A stretch of 64,000 nucleotides of DNA, taken from NCBI RefSeq assembly GCF_040802235.1, contig NC_133158.1, positions 158,670,401-158,734,400 on the forward strand, given 5' to 3'. Below, one piece after another: positions 51,386 through 63,890 of the stretch. The position numbers were made by a program, and so were the translations under genes. The notes under the pieces were generated by a model. That model was not told the origin of the DNA and did not search any database. It saw only the letters and a program-made list of their open reading frames with translations. How positions within the stretch are numbered: position 1 is the first letter of the stretch; each line of letters opens with the position of its first letter. This stretch comes from Manis javanica (lineage: Eukaryota; Chordata; Mammalia; Pholidota; Manidae).

Positions 51386-54300
51386 CACCAGATAGTCTCT
51401 TAGTAAACTAAGTTTAAATGTATTAGAAGGTTCTATAGTAAGACAGAACCCCACCTTGATAAGGTCTTAGCATCATCTCAGGAGGGAAAGGCAGAAGTCT
51501 TTACACAGGGCTTTGTGGTCTAGCTTCTAGAGGTTTGGAGACAGTCAAGCCAAGGAACTGCATGACAATGGGCAAGGCTCCTGATATAATTTAGGGTTAG
51601 GGTTGGTGGAAATAGAGAGATGAGGGTCTTGATGTGAGTCTCAGTAAGCAAGTTGTTGTGTAATAAGTACACTGTTGGCTCTGGTGAGTAAATTGTTGTC
51701 TCCCATACATTCATCTGCAGGAATTTTTTAAACGAGTGTAATTGTTCATTGATTTATTCTCTTATCTTTCTCAGGAGGAGGTTTATTGTGGAAAAAAAAA
51801 ACTAAGTTAGGTTGACATGGGTGGTCTACAATCTTATCTAAGTCCCCTTGACACAGATGATCTTGGTTCTCATTCTGGTTTCAAATGTGTATCCTTTCTT
51901 CTATACTATGCTTCTTCCTTAAAGGGCAAGGAACTTTGCAGTAGACCATCAATTCCATTAAATAGATACATAAATATAGGGAAAACAGAAGAGCTATGAA
52001 TGAATTCAATTTTCTTATTAGAGCGATATCTATCTATATAGCATCTCTTAAATATAAAAATTTTTACTTAAGATTCCTTTTCTTGGAAAGAAAATATGAA
52101 AAATTAACTTCCTTAACAGGGAGGAATCAATTTCAATAGTTCTCATGTTTTAATAATTCTGTTTATAACCTCAAGAGCCATAACATAAATACAGGACATT
52201 CAATGCATGTTTAAAAACCTTAAATCCTCAATTGATATTTTAGTAACAATGCTGGTCTATTGCTATCAGCATCCCTACAGCACTGATATTAGACATATGT
52301 GCTAAAAAGACAAAAAGGTTCACGAGCACTAATATATTTACCCAGAAGCTAATGTAAATTTAACACCATGCATTAAAAGGTAAGACTTTGCTTGAGGAAA
52401 ATATAATGTTAAAGTCTAGAGAAACTGTGTTCAGACAGATTTGTAATTAGGGAGTTGAACTGATTGTGGATATAAATTAGCTGACCTCTACTGGTAAAAA
52501 GACATAAACTACACCATTTTGATAGATGAATGCAAATCAAATAACACTCCTTATACACACAAGTTAAATGTATGCTTTTCCACTTTATCAATACATTCAT
52601 GTTTTATCAGAACCTAAAAAAGAAATTAACACCTTCATTATAGAAACAGGAAAGGCCACACAATCTTTCCTTCCGAGAATGCTCAAAAACAAAGCCTCTT
52701 CCTGCAGCTTCACTTGAGCAAGTTCATTTTATTTTTCTTTCCATGGGTCATAATTAGTATCATGTGGCAAGGGAACCATACATTCAATGAGACACTTGCT
52801 TGGGAAGGAATTGTTGGAAACTCAAGCTATTTCAATTCTTAGTTTCCCTTTGTATGGAGTTTGTGGTGGGATTAGTTACTTCCCTACAAATCATCCGGAC
52901 TGAAGTCAGGCAAGGGCTAATAGAGAAAATTATAAAGGGCACTGCCCAAACCAGCATATCCCAATTAGTGACAAGAGAACTTTTTCTTTAGCAGTGTAAG
53001 GACAGTTCTTACATTTTCCAAAGCTTACTCATTCATTAGTCCCCACCCTTGCAACCAACCAAATCATTTTAAAATCCATTTAAGGAAAAATTTTTAGGAG
53101 TATTAAGACATATTATGTAAGACAAAAATATTGACATTGATAAGGAACTGAATGCCATCTTCTAAACAACACTGTCTAGGGAAATGCAGTTGGAAAAATC
53201 TACTTACCAGAAGACTACAATAAAGAGATTTGCAGTCCAATGTTGGCATTCCTTGATGGATCAGCCTGCTCCCCAGCCCTCTATCCTCCGTCTCTGTCCT
53301 TTTCGGTTTCCTGTGGGGAGGGACTTCTCGCCTCTATTAAGCCTCACCACTTTTGAGCTTCAGGGTCTGTTACTTAAGGGTTTGTCTTTCTCTCTTACAG
53401 AAGGTAACATCCTCCTACCCATGAGTGAGCAACAGCTCTAAATTCTCTCTATAGAGAGAGCATCATCCCCAGTGAGTGATTTCTGAACGGTGCAAGGCCT
53501 GAAGGCATTTAGGAAATCTAAGAAATGGAACCATCTGGATTTCCTCTTCACAGAGGACCTGATTAGGTTACCCTTGTTTGAAGTTTATGGTTCTGTTAGC
53601 TCTTTGATAAACCTGACAGATGCAACACTTGATGTTTCCTAGCTTTTTTTCATCAGATATATAACTGCTTTCTATGAATGACCTACTTAAATTTGATGAT
53701 AAAATAAATATGCATGAAGTCATTTCAATCGTATTGTAGTATCTAAAAAAAACACTTTTGGTAATATAATCCACTACATTTTTCTTTAATAAAACTCTGA
53801 AATACTATAACCTTGAAAATCTTTTCTTCTTTACTATGCCTGAATAATTTTTGAATTAAAGTCCTAGGGTTTAATAATATTTTTCCTCTTATAGTTCATC
53901 ATCAATCTTAATCATTACTCCATTTCTCTACTTCATGAATTTAAATGTCATGTTAGCAATGTTAGCAATTGCTGTTTATCTTTCTTCCAAGATTTAGTTT
54001 CCTTTTTATTAGTAAGTGTGCATTTTATGAATAAGAATACATATTTAACTGCTCAGAAATCTAGACCTTAAATCACAGTAAACTATCAAATTTAAATTTA
54101 AGTGATGCTTTAATGAGGAGCTATCATATATGCATATATGCCTATCTGATGCTATCTGAACTATATTTTGCATATGTTTGCTAATATTTGCCCTCTAAAA
54201 GCACTGGGACAAAAGACAACTTAAATCTAAGAATATTCTGCACCTAGTATATGCATGGTTTTCAGTAGATTGGTAGGCATATATTTAAGAAATTCTAAAC

Positions 54301-55329
54301 TAGATAAACAAATTATTTGATGACACTTTATTCTGTGTATATTTATTTCTTCCCATTTCTTTCCCTTTTCTTCTACTGAAACAGAGATCTAATAGGGTTT
54401 TGCCAACAAGTCACACATATTTTAAAATGCAGATTCAAATCTAATATAAGTATAACTGAGTTCACAGACATATTCTGCCTATTCAAATTTTAGCTTTGGA
54501 GGAAAAAAAATCTTAGCAATATAAAGGAGAAAAATAAGAACTTTCTTTTTGCATAGAGAAAACATTCAGATAGTGACAATCTGGCACTTGAAATTTCAGA
54601 AAGCTACATAATGAAAAAATACAAATATCTTTGCAGACATAATCTGCTGCTAAAGTATGTCCCTTACCTTTGACTTTTAAGGGCTTACATAGTAAAAATG
54701 CACAACAGCCACATTATTGGTGTATCATTTTCACATAAATGTAAAAATCCACTATTAAAATATTTAAAAATCACAGTTCCTATAGAGGGAACACTAATTT
54801 GTTACAAATAATTTAAATTATGGCAATTATTTTCTCATGTAGAATATGCCATCATTCATTAAAAATAGAAGCTATACTGGTTCATTTGTCTCTAAGCAGA
54901 TGATAAATAATAGGTAGATAGATGATGTGTGTGTGTGTGTTTTGTAATGCACTGCATAGTACTTAGAATAAGAATTGATAGATACTAATGAACAAGAATA
55001 TACAAAGAACATACTTTTCATGAAAATCATAGGGTGTTTCCAGAGTATATAACATTACCTCATATTTGAAATATAAGCTCAGGAAGATTTGAGTAACCCT
55101 TTCTACTAACCTGTTCATATTGTTGAGAGGAACCATATTGATTACATTTCCAAAACTCAAAAATTCTGTTATCTCTTAAGTCTCAAATAACATGCAGGCT
55201 CCTTGACTTACCAAAAAAAGATTTCATTTCCCTTCAGTGCTCCTCAATTTGACCACCCAGGTGGCAGTGCTGAAGCATCAAAAAATAATTACCAAAAAAT
55301 AATTACCATAAAAACAGCAAAGGCAGACC
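51386..55329. other. Anonymous AT-rich DNA
   Basis: No gene or named repeat is recognised. The GC-richer stretch at 53250-53470 is unassigned; its frame at 53184-53441 (85 codons) shows no domain. A short (GT)n lies at 54927-54940. Confidence 0.55.
55279..55306. repeat. 14-bp tandem duplication before element G
   Basis: caaaaaataattac occurs twice with no spacer, about 25 bp upstream of the L1 start. It may or may not relate to the insertion. Confidence 0.95.
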
Positions 55330-57076
55330 AAGGCAGAGCCAAGATGGCTGCGTGAGTAGAGCAGTGGAAATCTCCTCCCAAAAACACATAGAGCTATGAA
55401 AATATAACAAACAAAACTCTTCCTAAAATAGAGACCAGAGGACACAAGACAACATCCAGACCACATCCACACATGCAAGAACCCAGCACCTTGCGAAGGG
55501 GGTAAGATACAAGCCCCAGCCCGGCGGGACCCAAGCACCCCTCCCCCCGGCTCCCGGCGGGTGGAAAGAAACTGGAGCGGTTTTTTTTTTTTTTTTGGCG
55601 AGTGCTTTTTGGAAGCCTTAAAGGGACAGGGACCCCGTTGCTAGGGAGGCAGGGCGGCGGGACCGGTGAGTGGTGCCTGGAACCGGCGCCTGAGGACAAA
55701 GATCGTGCATTTTTCCCTACGGGACCGGTGGGCGGGTGCATGAGACCGGCGCCTGAGGACAGAGGAAATAGCGTGTTTTTCCCCTTTTTTTTCCCTCTTT
55801 TTGGTGAGTGCTTTTTGGAAGCCTTACAGGGACAGGGACCCCAGTGCTAGGGAGGCAGGGCGGCAGGACCAGTGACAGGGTGCCTGGGACCGGCACCTGA
55901 GGACAAAGATTACCGCGCGCTTTTCCCCTTTTTTTTCTCTTTTTGGCGAGTGCTTTTTGGAAGACTTAAAGGGACAGGGACCCCGGTGCTAGGGAGGCAG
56001 GGCAGTGGGACTGGTGAGCAGGTGCCTGGGACCGGCGCCTGAGGACAAAGACTATCCCATGTTTTTCCCTGCGGGACCGGAGGGCGGGTGCCTGAGACCG
56101 GCACCTGAGGATGGAGGAAATGGCACATTTTTCCCCTTTTTTTTCCCTCTTTTTGGTGAGTGCTTTTTGGAAGCCTTAAAGGGACAGGGACCCTGGTGCT
56201 AGGGAGGCAGAGCAGCAGGACCGGTGAGTGGGTGCATGGGACTGGCACCTGAGGACAAAGAATATTGCGCGTTTTTCCCTGTGGGACCGGTGGGCGTGTG
56301 CCTGAGACTGGTGCCTGAGGACAGAGGAAATCGCGTGTTTTTCCCCTTTTTTTTTCCCTCTTTTTGGCGAGTGCTTTTTGGAAGCCTTAAAGGGACAGGG
56401 ACCCCAGTGCTAGGGAGGCAGAGCAGCAAGATCGGTGAGCAGGTGCCTAGGACCGGCGCCTGAACACAAAGAATATCGCGTGTTTTTCCCTGCAGGACCA
56501 GTGGGCGGGTGCTTTTTGGAAGCCTTGAAGGGACAGGGACCCCGGTCCTAGGGAGGCAGGGCAGCAGGACCAGTGAGCGGATGCTTGGGACCGGCGCCAG
56601 AGGAAAAAAAAAAAAATCACGAGTTTTTTCCTTTTTTTTTTTTTTTTTTTTTCTGTTTCTACTCTCATTGTTGCTGTTGTTGTTTTGGTTTGGAGAGTGC
56701 TTTTTGGAAGTCTTAAAGGGGCAGGAGAGGACACTTAGACCAGAGGCAGGGAATCTGAGGATCTCTGGGCTCTAACACCCTGGGCAACAGGGAGCACAGA
56801 GGCCCCTTACAGAGAAAAATAGCCTCTCAGCCACTCCCCCTCCAACGGGGCTCCACCACTTTGGAGGAGCAGCCCCAGCCAAGCCACACCCAGAGCAACA
56901 GTGGAGATAAACTCCATAGCAACCGGGCAGGTAGCAGAAGCCCTGTCTGCGCACAGCTGACAAGCATAAGCCACTAGAGGTCGCTATTCTCCCAGGAGAG
57001 GAAGGCCACAAACCAACAAGAAGGAAAGCTCTTCCAGCTGTCACTCGTACTAGCTCTGCAAACTATCTCTATCACC
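55330..57076 (+). promoter_or_regulatory. Element G 5'UTR with tandem monomers
   Basis: A CpG- and GC-rich 1.75-kb region in AT-rich DNA. A box gtgctttttggaagcctt recurs at about 55601, 55807, 55949, 56159, 56370, 56508 and 56696, giving spacings near 206, 142, 210, 211, 138 and 188 bp. Long units add a second gaccggcgcctgagga-type half. Such tandem 5'UTR monomers are known as promoter units in mouse L1. E has only two. The open frames on both strands here come from the repeats and are not genes. Confidence 0.88.
55601..56713 (+). repeat. L1 5'UTR monomer array, two unit lengths
   Basis: Seven repeats of the gtgctttttggaag box separated by either about 140 bp (short) or about 206-211 bp (long), plus a final 188-bp spacing. 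The long form contains two copies of the accgg...gcgcctgaggacaaag/agagg module. Units differ at a few sites and by T-run length. Confidence 0.92.
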
Positions 57077-57940
57077 ATGAAAAGGCAAAACTACAGGCAG
57101 ACAAAGATCACAGAGACAACACGTGATAAGGAGACAGACCTAACCAGTCCTCCTGAAAAACAATTCAAAATAAAAATCATGAACATGCTGACAGAGATGC
57201 AGAGAAAAATCCAAGAGCAATGGGATGAGATGCAGAGAAAAATGCAAGAATAATGGGATGAAGTCCGGAGGGAGATCACAGATGTCAGGAAGGAGATCAC
57301 AGAAGTGAACCAATCCCTGGAAGGATTTATAAGCAGAATGGATAAGATGCAAGAGGCCATTGAAGGAATAGAAGCCAGAGAGCAGGAATGTATAGAAGCT
57401 GACATGGAGAGAGATAAAAGGATCTCCAGGAATGAAACAACACTAAGAGAACTATGTGACCAAACCAAAAGGAATAATATTCGTATTATAGGGGTACCAG
57501 AAGAAGAAGAAAGAGGAAACGGGATAGAAAGTCTTTTAGAAGAAATAATTGCTGAAAACTTCCCAAAAATGGGGGAGGAAATAATCGAACAGACCATGGA
57601 ATTACACAGAACCCCCAACAGAAAGGATCCAAGGAGGACAACACCAAGACACATAGTAATTAAAATGGCAAGGATCAAGGACAAGGAAAGAGTTTTAAAG
57701 GCAGCTAGAGAGAAAAAGGTCACCTATAAAGGAAAACCCATCAGGCTAACATCAGACTTCTCAACAGAAACCCTGCAGGCCAGAAGAGAATGGCATGATA
57801 TACTTAATGCAATGAAACAGAAGGGCCTTGAACCAAGGATACTGTATCCAGCACAATAATCATTTAAATATGATGGCGGGATTAAACAATTCCCAGACAA
57901 GCAAAAGCTGAGGTATTTTGCTTCCCACAAACCACCTCTA
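57077..57940 (+). pseudogene. Element G ORF1, two nonsense codons
   Basis: Same start ATG (57077) and frame as the intact ORF1 of E. A TAA replaces CAA at codon 59 (57251-57253) in the duplicated coiled-coil repeat, and a TAA occurs at codon 261 (57857-57859) in the C-terminal domain. Between them 57254-57856 remains open and reads coiled coil, RRM and most of the C-terminal domain. The frame then continues past the second stop with the remaining C-terminal text. Confidence 0.93.
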
Positions 57941-58218
57941 CAGGGGATCCACCTCTACAGGGGAACCTAGAAGAAGAACAAATGAGGCCTTCAGAAAACT
58001 GCCTGGAGCACTGTTGCTCCTAAAAGCCCCGTTGCACAGAACAAAACACTCCTAAAAAGAGCAACATATGAAGAATGGAGGAGGAGGAATAAGAAAGGAG
58101 AGAAGAAAAGAATCTCCAGACAGTGTATATAACAGCTCAATAAGCGAGCTAAGTTAGGCAGTAAGATACTAAAGAAGCTAACCTTGAACCTTTGGTAACC
58201 ACGAATCTAAAGCCTGAA

Positions 58219-61200
58219 ATGGCAATAAGTACATATCTCTCAATAGTCACCCTAAATGTAAATGAACTTACTGCACCAATTAAAAGACACAGAGTAATAG
58301 AAGGAAAAAAAAGCAAGACCCATCTATATGCGGCTTACAAGAAACTCACCTTAAACCCAAAGACAAGCATAGACTAAAAGCCAAGGGATGGAAAAACATA
58401 TTTCAGGCAAACAACAGTGAGAAGAAAGCAGGGGTTGCAGTACTAATATCAGACAAAATAGACTTCAAAACAAAGAAAGTAACAAGAAATAAAGAAGGAT
58501 ACTACATAATGATAAAGGGCTCAGTCCAACAAGAGGATATAACCATTCTAAATATATATACACCCAATACAGGAGCACCAGCATATGTGAAGCAAAAACA
58601 AACAGAACTAAAGAGGGAAATAGACTGCAATGCATTCATTGTAGGAGACTTCAACACACCACTCACCCCAAAGGATAGATCCACCGGGCAGAAAATAAGT
58701 AAGGACACACAGGCACTGAACAACACACTAGAACAGATGGACCTAATAGACATCTATAGAACTCTACATCCAAAAGCAACAGGATATACATTCTTCTCAA
58801 GTGCACATGGAACATTCTCCAGAATAGACCACATACTAGCTCACAAAAAGAGCCTCAGTAAATTCCAAAATATTGAAATTCTACCAACCAATTTTTCAGA
58901 CCAAAAAGGTATAAAAGTAGAAATAAATTCTACAAAGAAAACAAAAAGGCTCACAAACACATGGAGGCTTAACAACATGCTACTAAATAATCAATGGATC
59001 AATGAACAAATCAAAATAGAGATCAAGGAATATACAGAAACAAATGACAACAACAACACAAAGCCTCAACTTCTGTGGGCCGCAGTGAAAGCAGTCTTAA
59101 GAGGAAAGTATATAGCAATCCAGGCACACTTGAAGAAGGAAGCACAATCCCAAATGAAAGTCTAACATCACAATTATCGAAACTGGAAAAAGAAGAACAA
59201 ATGAGGCCTAAAGTCAGTAGAAGGAGGGACATAATAAAGATCAGAGAAGAAATAAACAAAATTGAGAAGAATAAAACAATAGCAAAAATCAACAAAACCA
59301 AGAGCTGGTTCTTTGAGAGAATAAACAAAATAGATAAGCCTCTAGCCCAACTTATTAAGAGAAAAAGAGAATCAACACAAATCAACATAATCAGAAATGA
59401 GAATGGAAAAATCACGACAGACTCCACAGAAATACAAAGAATTATTAAAGACTACTATGAAAACCTATATGCCAACAAGCTAGAAAACCTAGAAGAAATG
59501 GACAACTTCCTAGAAAAATACAACCTCCCAAGAACTGACCAAGGAAGAAACACAAAAGTTAAACAAACCATTTACGAGCAAAGAAATTGAAACAGTAATC
59601 AAAAAACTACCCAAGAACAAAACCCCGGGGCCGGACGGATTTACCTCGGGATTTTATCAGACACACAGAGAAGACATAATACCCATTCTCCTTAAAGTGT
59701 TCCACAAAATAGATGAAGAGGGAATACTCCCAAACTCATTCTATGAAGTCAACATCACCCTAATACCAAAACCAGGCAAAGACCCCACCAAAAAAGAAAA
59801 TTATAGAGCAATATCCCTGATGAATGTAGATGCAAAAATGCTCAATAAAATATTAGCAAACAGAATTCAACAGTATATCAAAAGGATCACATACCATGAC
59901 CAAGTGGGATTCATCCCAGGGATGCAAGGATGGTACAACATTCGAAAATCTATCAACATCATCTGCCACGTCAACAAAAAGAAAGAGAAAAAGCACATGA
60001 TCATCTCCATAGATGCTGAGAAAGCATTTGACAAAATTCAACATCCATTCATGATAAAAACTCTCAGCAAAATGGGAATAGAGGGAAAGTACCTCAACAT
60101 AATAAAGGCCATATATGATAAACCCACAGCCAGCATTATACTGAACAGTGAGAAGGTGAAAGCATTTCCTCTGAGATCGGGAACCAGACAGGGATGCCCG
60201 CTCTCCCCACTGTTATTTACCATAGTACTGGAGGTCCTAGCCACAGCAATCAGACAAAACAAAGAAATACAAGGAAACCAGACTGGTAAAGAAGAAGTTA
60301 AACTGTCACTATTTGCAGATGATATGATACTGTACATAAAAAACCCTAAAGACTCCATTCCAAAACTACAAGAACTGATATCAGAATACAGCAAAGTTGC
60401 AGGATACAAAATTAACACACAGAAATCTGGAGCTTTCCTATACACTAACAATGAATCAATAGAAAGAGAAATCAGGAAAACAATTCCATTCACCATTGCA
60501 TCAAAAAGAATAAAATACCTAGGAATAAACCTAACCAAAGAAGTGAAAGACTTATACTCTGAAAACTACAAGTCACTCTTAAGAGAAATTAAAGGGGACA
60601 CTAACAAATGGAAACTCATCCCATGCTCATGGCTAGGAAGAATTAATATTGTCAAAATGGCCATCCTGCCCAAAGCAATATACAGATTTGATGCAATCCC
60701 TCTCAAATTACCAGCAACATTCTTCAATGAATTGGAACAAATAATTCAAAAATTCATATTGGAAACACCAAAGACCCCGAATAGCCAAAGCAATCATGAG
60801 AAAAAAAGAATAAAGTAGGGGGGATCTCACTCCCCAACTTCAAGCTCTACTACAAAGCCATAGTAATCAAGACAATTTGGTACTGGCCCAAGAACAGAGC
60901 CACAGACCAGTGGAACAGATTAGAGACCCCAGAAATTAACCCAAACATATATGGTCAATTAATATTTGATAAAGGAGCCATGGACATACAATGGCAAAAT
61001 GACAGTCTCTTCAACAGATGGTGCTGGCAATACTGGACAGCTACATGTAGGAGAATGAAACTGGACCATTGTATAACCCCATATACAAAGGTAAACTCAA
61101 AATGGATCAAAGACCTGAATGTAAGTTATGAAACCATTAAACTCTTGGAAAAAAACATAGGCAAAAACCTCTTAGACATAGACATGAGTGACCTCTTCTT

Positions 61201-62035
61201 GAACATATCTCCCCGGGCAAGGAAAACAACAGCAAAAATGAGCAAGTGGGACTACATTAAGCTGAAAAGCTTCTGTACAGCGAAAGACACCATCAATAGA
61301 ACAAAAAGGAACCCTACAGTATGGGAGAATATATTTGAAAATGACAGATCTGATAAAGGCTTGATGTCCAGAATATATAAAGAGCTCACACGCCTCAACA
61401 AACAAAAAACAAATAACCCAATTAAAAAATGGGCAGAGGAACTGAACAGACAGTTCTCTAAAAAAGAAATACAGATGGCCAACAGACACATGAAAAGATG
61501 CTCCACATCGCTAATTATCAGAGAAATGCAAATTAAAACTACAATGAGGTATCACCTCACACCAGTAAGGATAGCTGCCATCCAAAAGACAAACAACAAC
61601 AAATGTTGGCGAGGCTGTGGAGAAAGGGGAACCCTCCTACACTGCTGGTGGGAATGTAAATTGGTTCAACCATTGTGGAAAGCAGTTTGGAGGTTCATCA
61701 AAATGCTCAAAACAGACCTACCATTTGACCCAGGAATTCCACTCCTAGGAATTTACCCTAAGAACACAGCAATCAAGTTTGAGAAAGTCAGATGCACCCC
61801 TATGTTTATCGCAGCACTATTTACAATAGCCAAGAATTGGAAGCAACCTAAATGTCCATCGGTAGATGAATGGATAAAGAAGATGTGGTACATATACACA
61901 ATGGAATACTACTCAGCCATAAGAAGTGGAAAAATCCAACCATTTGCAGCAACATGGATGGAGCTGGAGAGTATTATGCTCAGTGAAATAAGCCAAGCGG
62001 AGAAAGAGAAATACCAAATGATTTCACTCATCTGA
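58219..62035 (+). pseudogene. Element G ORF2, several frameshifts
   Basis: Full-length ORF2 region. Endonuclease start MAISTYLSIVTLNVNELTAPIK at 58219. A frame change lies near 58300-58320. The rest of the endonuclease is open at 58509-59165. One base is lost near 59154 relative to F, and one gained near 59533 (cccaagaactg versus cccaagactg). RT is open at 59697-60818 with FADD at 60312-60323. One base is gained near 60760 (catattgg versus catatgg). The C-terminal part with the zinc knuckle is open at 60980-62035. Hence catalytic motifs survive in separate frames. Confidence 0.95.
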
Positions 62036-62411
62036 GGAGTATAGGAACAAAGGAAAAACTGAAGGAACAAAACAGCAGTGGAATTACAGAACCCAAAAAT
62101 GGACTAACAGGTACCAAAGGGAAAGGAACTGGGGAGGATGGGTGGGCAGGGAGGGATAAGGGGGGGAAGAAGAAGGGGGGTATTAAGATTAGCATGCATG
62201 GGGGGAGGGAGAAAGGGGAGGGTGGGATGCACAACACAGAGAGGACAAGTAGGGATTCTACAACATTTTGCTAAGCTGATGGACAGTAACCGTAATGTGG
62301 TTGTTAGGGGGGACCTGATATAGGGGAGAGCATAGTAAACATAGTACTCTTCATGTAAGTGTAGATAAAAGAGTAAAAAAAAAAAAAAAAGAAAGAAAGA
62401 AAGAAAGAAAG
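62036..62411 (+). other. L1 3'UTR and A-rich tract of element G
   Basis: G-rich 3'UTR (62120-62225) then A-rich/(GAAA)n at 62376-62411, collinear with F. Confidence 0.85.
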
Positions 62412-62805
62412 GGGGATTACTCCTTGATAGGAGAAAACTATTGGTAAATCAAAGATCAACGTATGCTTTAAATATCCTTAATGTTGATCACTTAAAGGGT
62501 GTCAGATGATCAGCTATGGAGGTACTCTTTTCTGATAATATTCCTTTCTCTTAATAAAAAAAAAAAAGCAGTCCCTGTTTGCTGACCTCCAATGAGTTCT
62601 GCACAGTGGTATAGAGGGCATGTCAAAGTGTGGGCAAAGGGTCTGTTTGTTTCTATGCAGAAGATCAAGGCCTAGCTTGGATACCCAGAAAATGAACTAA
62701 GATACGATATGAGGAGGAGCTTCCGGCATCAGCACTCTCTGGAGGACTTGTGCCGGGGGATGATCATCAAAAAGCCTCCACAGGGAACCGGGCGATGCTG
62801 CAGTC
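62412..62805 (+). other. Extra module plus ERV tail upstream of env-TM (G)
   Basis: 62412-62560 corresponds to the F-only/G-only module between A-rich tracts. 62570-62805 corresponds to the block shared with E and F. The minus-strand frames 62697-62988 are shadows. Confidence 0.65.
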
Positions 62806-63258
62806 GTGGCTGCGTCCACCCCACCGTTTCCTGGACTTGCCATTGGAATGAGGAGGGAGATGTCTAGGCTGGCATGTGCATACAGTGAGACAACGAATTT
62901 GACCACATCTGTACTGTTGGAACTCAACCAGGAGTTGGGATGGGTGCAAGGTGTAGCACTCCAAAATCTTATGACTATAGACTATCAACGGTTAAAAGGA
63001 CATATGGGAGGTGAACAGATCCCAGAAATGGGCTGCTTTAATTTGTCTGATTTTTCTCAGACTGTTCAAGTACAGTTGGACAATATCCATCATATCATAG
63101 ACAAATTTTCACAAATGCCTAGGGTGCCTAAATTGTTTTCTTGGCTTCACAGGAGATGGATCGTAATTATAGATTTGCTTTGTTTATGTCACCGTATTCC
63201 TACTATGTTAATATGTGTGTACAAATTAGTTAGTAGTTTAAAACCTATACATACTTAA
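62806..63258 (+). pseudogene. Retroviral env-TM fragment, open frame (G)
   Basis: A 150-codon open frame starting just upstream of the region homologous to E's 147-codon frame. It has a leucine-rich heptad region, a Cys-x7-Cys loop followed by FNLSD, amphipathic stretch, Trp/Arg-rich membrane-proximal segment, hydrophobic anchor (about residues 120-140) and a short tail ending SSLKPIHT. It lacks the surface subunit and cleavage site, so it is not a functional envelope. It is part of the transduced 3' tail. Confidence 0.8.
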
Positions 63259-63879
63259 GGTACTGTGCAAGAAGATATGTCAAAGAAATAATCAATCCTC
63301 CCATGTTTTCTTCCATATGCTACCTCTATAGCTTTTCTTCTTCCTTTCTAATTACAACCCTTAAATAGAATTCATGCCTCATGTCGAATTTACCGAGTAT
63401 CATAATTCCTCCAGGTGGTAAAGATACCTCGAGACAAGTGCTGGGCATAGAAGCCACAGGGCATAAATCTGCAAAGAAGTAAACAGCTAACCTTTTCAAA
63501 CAATGTGGCTTCTCTCTCACTTACCAACTTTACATTTCCCTGTATGGCCCTGGAAGATGACTGGTTAGCCAGAGACGGGTAAGATTCCTCAAGGGAAGAA
63601 CAACCTAAGACAGGCACAGTCGCAGGGGGGCCATCAGGTGAGAAACTGGGGATCAACAGAGGTGAGGCTTAGAACCCCCCTCCTCCATTCTGAAAGAAAT
63701 CTGCTGCATCTGTGGATGTTTTATTGCCCTTGTCTAGCTTCGATTAACACATAGTCTACAGGCACACACCTGATCATCTACAATTGCTCTCCTACAACAC
63801 TAAACTATGTTTTCTACCTTTATCTTGCATCTACCTACCACTTCAGCATTTTATTAAAAATAAAAATAATAATAATAAT

Positions 63880-63890
63880 AAAGGGAGAAA
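63880..63890 (+). promoter_or_regulatory. Polypurine tract before LTR (G)
   Basis: aaagggagaaa directly before TGTGGGATCAAC, a retroviral plus-strand primer layout. Confidence 0.8.

Noticed and set aside
55394-56463. Proline/glycine-rich frames on both strands in the GC-rich block
   Set aside because: Produced by the tandem 5'UTR monomers; the same peptide repeats with each unit and in both strands.
55601-56713. CRISPR-like regular repeats with spacers
   Set aside because: The repeats are long L1 promoter monomers in a mammalian genome, with near-identical spacers.
57091-57723. Minus-strand 210-codon open frame
   Set aside because: Exact shadow of L1 ORF1 of element G; same pattern at 46725-47225 and 60038-60538 opposite ORF2.
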